Shown here: in pieces, positions 20,397 to 30,994 of the stretch
Position numbering within the stretch: the stretch's first letter is position 1
Layout: each line of letters opens with the position of its first letter
NCBI GenBank assembly: GCA_021432635.1
Contig: MU270047.1
Coordinates: 620,001 to 684,000 of the forward strand
Reading direction: 5' to 3'
Length of the DNA stretch: 64,000 bases
Origin: Thozetella sp. PMI_491
Lineage: Eukaryota; Ascomycota; Sordariomycetes; Chaetosphaeriales; Chaetosphaeriaceae
Notes under the pieces: model-generated
Databases searched by the model: none
Seen by the model: only the letters and a program-made list of their open reading frames with translations
What the model was told of the DNA's origin: nothing
Made by a program: the position numbers and the translations under genes

Positions 20397-23300
20397 ATGG
20401 GGTATTGCATCCCGCCACCAACATGGCGCTGCCCCCCAGCTGCGCAGTCCAGCTTTCGCTAACCGCCTCCCAGTGTTCCCAAATTCTTCCGTTGGCTCTC
20501 AGAGCGTTACCCGGCGATTTCTCAGCTTATTGCCGAGAATCGCATCCCCGAATTCGACTGCCTTTACGTTCGTCTCCCTCGCTCCATGTCTCCCTGGCAC
20601 CGGCGCTCGTGGCCCTGGTGCCTCGTTATGCGCTCGGCCCACCCCACCATGGGCTCGAACGAGGTTCGGCTAACATGCATACCTAGCTGGATATGAATGG
20701 CATCATCCATAACTGTACCCACAAAGACGCTGGAGATGTTCACTTTCGCCTCACTGAGGAGGAGATGTTCATCGCCATCTTCAACTACATTGAGCATCTC
20801 TTCGGCAAGATCAAGCCCAAGAAGCTCTTCTTCATGGCTATCGATGGTGTTGCACCTCGAGCCAAGATGAACCAGCAGCGTGCGCGTCGATTTCGAACAG
20901 CTCTCGACGCCGAGAAGGCCCGCGACAAGGCTATCCAAGAAGGAAAAGAACTGCCGAAGGAGGAACCTTTCGACAGCAACTGCATTACCCCCGGCACCGA
21001 GTTCATGGCCAAGCTGTCCCGGCAGCTCCGATATTTCATTAACAAGAAGGTCTCCGAGGACAGGGAGTGGCAAGGTCCAGAGATTGTGCTATCGGGCCAC
21101 GAGGTCCCCGGTGAGGGTGAGCACAAGATCATGGAGTACATCCGGAATGCGAGGGCGCAGCAGGACTACGATGCGAACGTTCGCCACTGCTTGTACGGCC
21201 TCGACGCAGATCTCATTATGCTGGGTCTCCTCAGCCACGACCCTCATTTCTGCCTCCTTCGCGAGGAGGTCACTTTCGGCCGTCAGTCTAAGTCGAAATC
21301 AAAGGAGTTGGAGCATCAGAATTTCTATCTGATGCACTTATGCATTGTTCGAGAGTACCTGGAGCTAGAGTTCCAGGAACTGAAGCAAGAAGGCGCCATG
21401 AATTTTCCTTTCGACATGGAAAAGGTCATTGACGACTTTATCCTTATGGCTTTCTTCGTCGGCAACGACTTCCTCCCCAACCTTCCGCGGCTGCACATTA
21501 ACGAGGGCGCACTGGCTAGCATGTTCAGCATTTACAAGCGCATTCTTCCTAAAGGCGATGGCTATATTAACGAAGGCGGGACCGTCAATCTCAAGAGACT
21601 GGGTTTGCTCTTGGATGAGCTTGCCAAAGAAGAATACCGCTTCTTCGAGCACGAAAATGAGGACGCGGGCTGGCTGCGAGGCAAGAAGCTCCTCGATAAC
21701 GACGAGGCGACTAAGGCGAAAGCCAAGGCGGGTGGCAAGTTGATCGTCTCTTCTAGCCAGAAGGCTCTATGGAAGCAAAAGATCCGCAAGTTGCTCAGCA
21801 ATAGTAACCGCAGCTCGAATACCCTTGATCTCGGCAACGATCTCAAGGCCGAGGACCGCAAGTTCGTCCAAGATCTTGCCGATGCAGTTCACATCTCATG
21901 GTCGACAAAGGAGGACGATGATGGAAACCGTCACCTGATCCTTTCGGTTCCCGAGCAAGAGGAAGACGAAGAAGACGAGGAAGCTCGCTCTGCCGTACTT
22001 CGCGTTATCAAGAAGTATGACAACGCTCAGGTCATCGATCTGACGGCAGACGACGCTAAACAAGCTATGGAGGCAAGGTATAAGGAGAAGTTCCAGCAGT
22101 GGAAAGATCTGTATTACGCCGAGAAGTTCGAAGATTGGACCGACGAGAACAGGGAAGATGAGCTCCGCAAACTGACCGAGAACTACATCCAGGGCCTCCA
22201 GTGGGTCCTATACTACTACTATCATGGCATCGCTTCGTGGCCATGGTTTTACCGCTACCACTACTCGCCCATGATCTCGGACATCATGAAGGGCTTGAAC
22301 GCGGATCTTAACTTCAACCTGGGCCAGCCGTTCAAGCCATACGAACAACTCATGGGCGTCTTGCCGGATCGCAGCAAGAAGATCGTCCCGCAGGTGTACT
22401 GGCCTCTCATGACTGAAAAGGAGTCGCCGATCATCGACTTCTATCCTCGAGATTTCGAGCTAGATATGAACGGCAAGAAGATGGACTGGGAGGCCGTCGT
22501 CAAGATTCCATTCATTGATGAGAAGCGCCTCCTCGAGGCCATGGGCACCAAGAACGAGCTTCTTTCCGAAGACGAGAAGAACCGTAATGACTTTGGCGTT
22601 GCGCTCAAGTTCACCTACTCGGAAGACCAAGACATTGTGTATCCATCATCCCTGGAGGGAGTGTTCCCGCCCATTCCGCACTGCCACTGCGTTGAGAACA
22701 TCTTCGAGCTTCCGGCCGTCGAAGGACTCGAGTTCCGCGTGGGCCTTACTGACGGTGCCCTCCTCAATGTTTCGGCCCTCGCTGGATTCCCTACTTTGGC
22801 GACGCTGCCCTATACCGCGTCGTTGGGGTTCCATGGCGTCAACGTCTTCCAGCAGGAGAGCCGCAACCAGAGTATGGTTGTTAACTTGCTTGATTCGGAG
22901 AAGCGCGCCAAGGTTGAGGCCGCGAAGGTCAAGCTGGGGCAGCGTTGCTTTGTCGGCTACCCCTTCCTACAGGAAGGCAAGATTGTTCGAGTTTCTGACG
23001 AGCTCTTTGACTACGTCTTAGACGATTCCGGACAGGTTGTACAGAAGCACCACACCTCTCGTGAAATAGAGGACTGGGGAAAGAAGGCCGAGAAGACTGA
23101 AAACTTCTACAGCAAGCGGCTCGGCATCATCATCGGGACAGTCGAGTCCATGGTTCACGTTGACATGCTCAAGGGCCTCATCAAGACGGAGACAGGCGCA
23201 ACGGTCAAGGAGTACGGCGATATCCCTGGAATGGAAACCGACTATGCATCCCAGATCATCGTAGATGAAGTCGTCAATGAGGACGAGCGGTTCATTGAGC

Positions 23301-24874
23301 GAGATGCCTTGCCACTCGAGCAAGAGTTCCCCGTTGGCTCCCATGGATTCTTCCTCGGCGACTTCAACTACGGCCGGCCGCTTCAGGTGGATGGCTACAC
23401 GAAGGGGAAGCTGGTTATCTATCTCTCCGTTCTCGACAAGCGCGAACCCGAGTTTACTCGCACCATCATCCACAACGCCGAGAAGGGCCAGCAGTATCTG
23501 CCCTCATTCGTTGTCTCGAAGCAGCTGGATCTTCACCCCCTCACCCTTAGCAAGATCACGTCTTCCTACTTTGTCCGAACCATTGGTGATTTGCGCGTGA
23601 ACCTTGGGCTCAACCTTAAGTTTGAGGGTAAGAAGCAAAAGGTCCTCGGGTTCTCGCGCAAGTCGGGGACCGGATGGGAGTTCAGTCCTGCGGCAGTTCG
23701 TCTGATTGTGGACTACATGACCAAGTTCCCCGACTTCTTTGCTGGCGTCAAGCGGAATCCCTCAGGCAGCGAGCTCGTGGAAACAGATCTATGGTCTGAT
23801 CCCAAAGTCGCTTCCGCTCGCGTCAAGGAGATTGTCCAGTGGCTCAAGACGCTAAAAACCAACGATATGGAGCGCGTCCCTCTGGATGCTGAGCAGCTAG
23901 ACTCGGACGTTGTTATGCAACTTGCACAGGCTGCCGACAACCTCAAGCTCAGCGAGATACCGACTAAGACGACGAAGATGAACGGTGTGCCCCGGAACGC
24001 CCTGATGCGCCCCGAGGATGCCGAGCATCGGCTCGGTAACCAGAACTTCAACCTCGGCGATCGCGTGGTCTATGCCGCGCAGACCGGCAAGGTACCCATT
24101 GCGGTTCGTGGCACCGTCGTCGGTATCAGCCGCACCCCGACGGCCAAGCTTCTCGACGTCGTGTTTGACATCACCTTTATGAGTGGCAATACACTCGGCC
24201 AGCGCTGCCCGGCCTTCCGGGGCCAGACAGTCCCTTCTACGACTATTCTGAACCTTTCAAACCGGCAGGTCGTTGCGGGTTCTAAGGCAACCCTCGCACG
24301 GTACCCTGTCAGCCCCTCCGTCACCACCCTGACAGCTCATGGTGGCTACGCCGGACCCGGCGGCCATGTGTACAAGGATGCCGGCGCCCCGAATCCCCTG
24401 CAAGGAACCTGGAGAGGCGCAATCAGCGGCGCCAACCGCCGTCGGGGCGGTCCTCGCGGTGGCAACTCGGCAGGACAACACTCTCCCATGAACCATGGCA
24501 ACCTCGCCCACCGCGGCAGCCCTGCGCAGGCACAGGCCCCGCACGGCGCTCTCCAGGGCGAACAAAACGGGGCATGGGTACAGCCTGCCCTGGCCCAAGC
24601 TGGAAACGTCTACAACCAGATAACGCCCAACGGAGCCGAGGCCAACGGCAATGGCTCGGGCGGCCGCGGCCGTGGGGGACCGCGTGGCAACGGATACGGA
24701 AACGGCACTTCCCAACAGTCGTCTTTCCACGCTGTTCCACCCCCCTCGAACCTAGATGCCCCTCGTGGCGGTAGAGGCCGCGGGCGTGGCCGCGGGCGTG
24801 GTGATGGCCGTGGCCGTGGTGGTCAGCGCGGCGGGCGAGGAGGTGGCGGCGCCAGCGGAAACGGAAGTGCCTAG
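20397..24874 (+). CDS. XRN1: 5'-3' exoribonuclease 1 (Xrn1)
   Basis: Three exons: a five-base coding exon (20397-20401), 20474-20567 and 20687-24874, giving 1428 residues. The spliced N-terminus reads MGVPKFFRWLSERYP, the invariant Xrn1 start. The acidic residues of the Mg2+-dependent active site fall at the same numbers as in yeast Xrn1: Asp35 (in DMNGIIH), Asp86, Glu176 and Glu178 (GEGEHKIMEY), Asp206 and Asp208 (LDADLIML); the NDFLPNLP motif follows. The arginine/lysine helix AKMNQQRARRFR that contacts the 5' monophosphate is present. The usual PAZ/Tudor-like, KOW, winged-helix and SH3-like domains fill residues 350-1200. The tail is Gly/Arg-rich (RGRGRGRGRG), probably disordered. Xrn1 degrades decapped mRNA in the cytoplasm. 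The gene is divergent from HAT2. Confidence 0.97.
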
Positions 24875-25447
24875 AACAGAGCCTAGAGCCAGCCTATGTT
24901 ACATGTGCGATCTAACGGGGCCAAACCCCATCACCTAGTGCGTGGAGATGGTGGTGCGGTCAAGACGGGAACGATAGACTGCTGTTGACGTATGTGAGGA
25001 CGGGCAAGGTGCTACGAGAAAATGTTAGGTCATCAAATGTGTCGACTACCGCGAAGCCGTGATACCCAGCGTTGCTTTTACGCCGGATCCAATCGGCCAC
25101 GGAGCACATTTGACCAAGTATTGGAACTGAGATGACGGAATCTGAGCACCGGCCAAGGTAAATATATTGCCTTTTTCTGGCATTGCCTTGTAGATAGCAC
25201 TGGAAAGTAGTCCAAATGGCAGCATAAGTTCCCGTCATCTTTTTTTTCTATGCGGTGCATGCTGTTTTGCAACGCGAGGACCCACAGTCCTGGCTGCGCG
25301 ATGCCATGTAGCGAGATAGATAGATAGCTATCTGTCCGCTCGCCTGCTTGACTGTCCGTGTGATCCCATCAACGTCCAAGTCAATTGGCAGCCATAGTGG
25401 CCGCTAAGGTAACTGCGGAGACTCTGCGACGTAATTATACACTGGGC
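24875..25447. other. Intergenic between convergent XRN1 and SPC3
   Basis: Only 3' flanks. A short GATA-type repeat (ATAGATAGATAGCTATC) sits near 25316. No gene or other structure seen. Confidence 0.6.
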
Positions 25448-26306
25448 TCAGGACTTGTTTCCTGCCTTCTTCTTCTCTTCCTCCTTCTTTTTGATGGCAG
25501 GTAGCGCAAACTTCTTGCTCACCCCGTCCTTCATCTTGGACCACAAACCGATGTCGCGCTCCTGATTCCACGTCAGCAAGCCCACCCACGGCTGTACGTT
25601 GTAGTGCAGCCGCAGCGCGACGTCCTCGGTCGAGGCAATCTTGCCCGTCGGGTGCGTGATCTGATACTTGGGCTTCTGGTTCTTGAGCGACAGCTTACCC
25701 CTGTTAATTGCTTGGAATTAGCGAGATGCTTCTTGCCGTCATATGCGACACAAGGGACACAGGAGGGTAGGGTAGATTGGGCAGGGAGGCGTACCGGCTA
25801 GGGTCGATGCTCTTGCCGGCCGCGCTCTTGACCAGCTTCTTCATGGCCGCGGGGCCGATGTTCTGCAGGTGGTCTGCGCTCGGGCTCGTGATGATGCTGT
25901 CCCATATGACGGCTTGGTTGGTCGCATTGGTCGAGGAGCCACCTGCCGAGGGCCACTCTGCTGTTACGTAGACAAAGACTTGCTTCGTGTTCCACGTGAA
26001 CAGGGAGCTTAGGTCCGCATCGAGGCTGAATTTGAGGATGGCGTACTCCTCCTTCTTGGTGCTGTAGTAGTGCGGCCGGCCGCGGACGCTGGATGGCGGG
26101 CAGAGGAGGTTAGCTCCAGGGGGCGGCGGGGCAGGCAGGACCTGCGAGGTGAATGCGACCTACACTTGGACATTGGTCGTCTTGATGGTCCCGCTAGGGG
26201 CGCGCGGGGTGATGAGGTCGGAGGCGGCGATAAAGGCGGCAACTACGAAGCAGACCGTCGTGAAGAACCCGAAGGCGTTTTGTATCCTCACCAGCGACGT
26301 GTGCAT
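25448..26306 (-). CDS. SPC3: Signal peptidase complex subunit 3 (Spc3/SPC22-23)
   Basis: Minus strand, exons 26306-26164, 26088-25795 and a third exon ending at 25448. The N-terminus is a short cytosolic piece plus one membrane anchor (residues 10-30), then the lumenal domain containing PHYYSTKKEEYAILKFSLD, the FTWNTKQVFVYVTAEW block and, near the end, YNVQPWVGLLTW. This fits Spc3, the essential ER-membrane partner of the Sec11 catalytic subunit that removes signal peptides. The C-terminus is Lys-rich (KKKEEKKKAGNKS). The third exon shows a frame conflict: using the best acceptor (exon at 25701) gives the family-like GKLSLK but then shifts out of frame before NQKPKYQI. Using an AG at 25695 instead (exon from 25694) keeps the frame, giving about 227 residues with a short unusual patch. 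Either a one-base error or an alternative acceptor is involved. Confidence 0.88.
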
Positions 26307-27355
26307 GGTGGCGGTAGGTCGCAGGCTGTGAAGCCTGGGTTCGGAGTCGGAAGTGTTTCCTCCTCCTGGGAAGCTCAGGCTAGAGCCAGGTGAGTTGTCG
26401 TTTTACGGCTGGCAGTTTCACAAGGTTTGCGATCCCGTCAAATTGAGGGCGCCGGTGTGCGAATGTGTCCGATCTCTCGGGATATATGTATGTACTGACC
26501 ACAGCTGCGAGCTCTTGACAGCTTGCGATCCACACATGCTTAGCGCATGGGTCCGGGAGGCCACGTTGATATGCGACAATCGGGGTTTATATGTAACGGG
26601 GAGCACTTAAATTGCATTTGAGACAGACAAATTGCATAGAGTTGCAGCGCGTTGTGCCTGCCTGGCCTCGCGCGGCACGAGTGGCTGGAACGAGCCAAGA
26701 AGAGTGCCTGTGCTCGGAAAGTGAAATTTGCCAACGTGCACAGACCATGCCGGTTGCCTATATTTTCAGCGAGGCCCTCCCTTATTCTTGTCCTGATTTC
26801 TTTCTCTTTTTCTTTTTCATACTTACCTTGATTGGCTCCAGGGAGATCAAGAACACCTTGGAGTATGGTGGGAGACCTGCATTGCACACCGTGGTGTCGA
26901 CCGCTATGGACTGTCCTTCGGGGCCGTTCCGATCGCAATTTTTGATGTCAAACCCTCTTTTTCACTGTTAGCATCGCCTTGTGCGGTGTGATGGGGAAGA
27001 AACATGAGGCTCTAATGCAGATGTATCACGAAGTACGGACCGTCTAGTTAGCGTCCGCATTGGTTCTCGACCAGCTGACAACGGGACCTTGGCGCGACGC
27101 CACATGCTGTGAACAGAGCGCAGGTTTGAGTTTTCGCGCGTAACCTGGTACTTTCGGCTCAGGTGTAGCTAAGCTCATCCTAAGAAGAAAAAATACATGT
27201 AATTGTTTCTTTATCCTGGTATCATGTGAAGTAGAATGACAAGTAAGGGAAGCTCCCAGATGGGCAAGCCGTCATCGACATTAAACAATACCTCCACCCT
27301 TCCGACCTCGCTTCGTAGCATTACAATTCGTCATTTGGCCTGACCATCGTCAGGC
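26307..27355. other. Intergenic, SPC3 promoter and flank
   Basis: About 1 kb between two minus-strand genes. Several short frames, none coding-like. The SPC3 promoter would lie just above 26306. Nothing else supported. Confidence 0.5.
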
Positions 27356-29399
27356 TCAGCTCGACTCTAGTGGAGGGGTGGTTACCACTAATGTATCTGG
27401 GCTGGAATCAGAGAAGAGAGGATCTCGGATGGGAGGAGGCGGCGAGAGCTCCTCTTTCTCCTTGCCCTTCCCTTCGTCCTTGGGAGCCTCTTCCTTGAGC
27501 GTATCGTCGCTCTTCAAGGCTTCTTCACTTTTTAGTGTCTCCTGGCGTGCAGCTGCCTCCTCCTTCTCCTTCTCCCCCGGCTCCTCGCTCTTGGGGGCTG
27601 GCACCTGCGATCCCTCCTTTGCACCAGAACCCTCGCCTGGCTTCGGTTGTTCGGCGAGCTGGGTCGCGGGGCCGGGCGCGTCCTTCTTGTCGTCGCCCGC
27701 CACGATGACCTTCTGGAGAGGTGTGAGAGCCGGCTCAGGAGCCGAGGGCCGGAGCCTCTGGTCCACGCGCAAGAGCTCCGTCGCCAGCCCTCTGACCCCC
27801 GTCGCAATGATGTCAGGCCGTTCCCACGCGAGAAGTCCCGGCTTGCCAGCTGCCCTCTCCGTATGTAGGATAGCATATTTGGCCCTCCCCCATGCTGGGC
27901 ATGCGTATCTCTCAGCCCCTTCACGGAGAAGAGGCAATCTGTGAAGCTCAATATCTCCTGCTTCTCCGGCCACGCCGGCTTCGGAGCCCGACGCTCCACC
28001 GGTAAACACGGTGATTGCGACCCTCGGTTTTGCGTCACCCGTCTTTTTCCCGTCTTCTTCCTCGGATTCATGCGTCGCGCATCGCCCCCAGAAGCGTAGG
28101 GCATACTCCGGACCGGGAACCCACGCAAGCTGTGCAAACGTGATTATCTGGGCCTCGGTGAACTTGGCGCGCGGCCCGAGAGTGCGAAGCGCCTTGAGAA
28201 CCAAGACCAAGAGACCGGTAGGGGAGTCACAGATAGCGTAAGCGAATGTGTTGGGTTCGCGTAAAGAGAGGCTGTTGAGTCCAACTCCAGCACCGCCAAG
28301 GGCAGTCACAGGTACGACGCCGGGCTGCTTGCCCTTGTTTGACGCGGTAGCTGCAACGAGGGGTGCGGGCCCGGCATCTTCCCGCACCCGCTTGAGCGCG
28401 GCGAAGTCATCGCCGCTATACCCTAGAATAGCAGCGCCGAAGAACTTGGCCACGGCCCATTTCGCCCACTCCCAGGGCGCCTCGTTCGCTTTGGGCGCAT
28501 CCAATGGCGGCGCAATAAAGTGAGTCCCCAGGCAAGAGTTAGGATATGCAGTCGCAAGTCGGCGGGCTAGGCGATAGTCGATGTTTGAGGGAGATGCGTG
28601 CGCGGCGCCGGCATTGGTGGCCAAGTAGTGCGTGTATCCCAGCCGTGCCATCAGCCTGTCGAGCATCTCGGCCGTGGTCGCAATGGGCGACGCATTGGTC
28701 GGCAGCGGGTCGCTGTAGGCGAGGCCGGGGAGAGAGGGGATGACGAGGTGAAACGGCTGGTTGTGAACTGCATCTTCCGGGTCCGTCAGGGGTGTTACGA
28801 CCTGGGCGAAAGAGAGACTGGTGAATGGGAAGGGCGGTATAAGAAGAAGGGGCAGCGCATTCACATGAGGCGAGCGCACGTGGACGAAATGAAGGCGAAG
28901 CGGCGTCTCAGACGAAACGACGGATATTGCGGTGCGGAACTGTGGGAGGGTCTCGTTGAAATGCGCCTCCTGGTCCTTCCACGAGTACTTGTCGAGCCTA
29001 CGCGATCGCGAAGAGGGATGAATGAGTTACGGGTCGACCACATGCACGCCGAGGCTCGCGCTTCCGGCTTACCAGTAGTCAATCAACGGCTCGACCTCAC
29101 TCTTGGGCTCCCACCAGTCCTCCGACTTGGGAGGCGAGCCTTCGTGAGGAAGGCGAGTCAACTCAAGCTTCTGCCTCGTGAGATCGAGATAGCGCGACGA
29201 AACCTATGCGAGCGCTGCACATCAGCCACAGCTGAACTCGAAAATGGTCAAGATCCGCGCGCGGCGCCTGGCCGGACCGGCCCTAGCACGCAGCGGAACC
29301 AGATCTCGCTTACAGTTTTTGCGAAGGGTAACTCACGTGTATTTTGTATGGCTTGACCTCCTCGTTGGTCGCTGCGTCGCCTGCGTCCGCCATCGTCAT
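27356..29399 (-). CDS. Epoxide-hydrolase-fold protein, probably catalytically inactive
   Basis: Three exons (29399-29337, 29203-29073, 28997-27356) give 611 residues. Residues 15-100 are an EHN domain, the N-terminal lid of microsomal epoxide hydrolases (VSSRYLDLTRQKLELTRLP, and YSWKDQEAHFNETLPQFRT). Residues 105-400 are an alpha/beta-hydrolase: LPLLLIPPFPFTSLSF, then IPSLPGLAYSDP, LMARLGYTHYLATNAGAAH, and YPNSCLGTHFIAPPLD. Compared with active enzymes the HGWPGS oxyanion motif reads PPFPFTS, and the nucleophile motif GGDWG reads roughly NAGAA, so the catalytic Asp is missing. The last about 130 residues are a disordered Pro/Glu/Lys tail (PGEKEKEEAAARQETLKS). No secretion signal is seen, so a cytosolic role is likely. 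I infer a pseudoenzyme or regulatory homologue of epoxide hydrolase. The paired loss of motifs argues against a simple sequencing error. Confidence 0.82.
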
Positions 29400-30994
29400 T
29401 TGTATGCGCCCCGCTGCCCGATTTTCGAAAACGGAGGGGCGAGGGGAAGGGGAGAAAAGAAAAGAAAATCAAAGAGCGATTGTCGCGCAATCCGATGGGC
29501 GAGGGGGGGTAGTGCGAAGAGGAAACACGGGCAATCGCATGAGAGAAAAGTAAACAATGGGCGGAAACACAAGCGACGGAGGAAACCCCACGAAACGTCG
29601 CAAAGACCGAAGTGGTCCACACCGCGCGGGCTTATGGGCTCATTTATATGACAACAGCGTCTGCTAAGAGCCGCCCGGCAATAAACACGTCAGACCTCTT
29701 CATCTCTTGCAAATCACAGACCGCCGGCCGGGGCAAGCCTCCAAGTCCGTTAATTATAACGTCGCTGGTATTAAAGGGACCCGGACAACCAAACTCGACT
29801 GGGACGAGGTACCAGCGAGCCGTGCAGGGCTAAGGGAAAAGGTGCGGGTGGGCGTGCAGGTGTGGCAAGCTGTGGCTTACACCTTCCCTGGCTTTCCTGG
29901 CCGGCATTGCTAATTGGCCCTGGCCTGGGCGTTCCACGCTCTGCGTGGCCGCTGCCCTCCCCCCCCTTCCCCGGGAGTGGCGGTGCGTACGAATCCGCCG
30001 GCCAGGCTCCGGAAATGATCGTCCAAGGGTCCTTCCCCAAGCAGCGACACCCCTGCCAGAGACCTGCTTGCCTCGCAGCGTCGCAGTCTGGGTTTCGAGC
30101 CAACTGGTCACCGTCGCACCGAGGGGCACGAGGGGCACGGGGGTTCTCCTGGGAGAAATCAAGCCGAGGACGCGTCGAGGTGGTGATCAGGGCCAAGATG
30201 CGGCTCCTGCGATTGGGTAGCCCGGCGGGCGACCGCCTGGGAAGGGCTGGGTCAGACAGGACGGGCCTGGCCTGGCTTGCCACACGCAGGTGTCAAGACA
30301 GGTTCTGGCCGGCTTTTGGCGAGGCGATCTCGAGGGGATTGGCGATGGAAAACTTGCTTTGGCTGCATCCACCTCACCTTTTCAGCTCCTCTTGTCCCAA
30401 AAATACGAAGCCGCGCCCGCCCAGGCCGTCTAGAACATTAATTAGCCGTCATCTCGTTAGCGCGTAGTCATTGCATCATTACTCGGAGCGCGCGGGTGCT
30501 TCGCATCCATCTCATCTACTTACTGTACCTGCCTTTTGCCTTACCAAAGGACCGGTACATATGTATCCAGGCCCGTGGTCCGAATAGGTTCGTAGGCGGA
30601 GCAGTGCTGCCGGGTACAGCCGAACTGTTGTCCGGCAAGCGCCCTAATTAGTTCCTGCCTGCCGCGTTAACCCAGCTCCCCACAGCTCAGATAGCAGGGC
30701 CTACCTAGCAGTTTCCTGCAAAAGAGTTTGATAGACCCTCCCCTCGATCGCTGTGCTGTGAGCGGTAAACACCAGCCCCGAGACCCGCATCTCTTCAGGT
30801 TTCACTGCAATAGTTCACAAGTAAAGTCGAAGACCGGGCACTAGTTGGTTTGGTATTTCCCAAAGCTCCCATTGCTTGGCTCCAGAACCCCCCCCCCAGA
30901 CAACTATGGCGTCTAGATCTTATTGTTCGCTACAGCTACACCGACGATCTAACTGAGAAGCAGCCGCGGCATCATGCTCACCTCGTTCCGCTTT
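29400..30994. other. 1.6 kb intergenic, no gene recognised
   Basis: Between two minus-strand genes. Overlapping open frames on both strands at 29.8-30.4 kb are G/C by-products. The promoter of the epoxide-hydrolase-fold gene should lie just above 29399 and the HID1 3' end near 30994. No RNA gene or repeat was seen. Confidence 0.5.
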
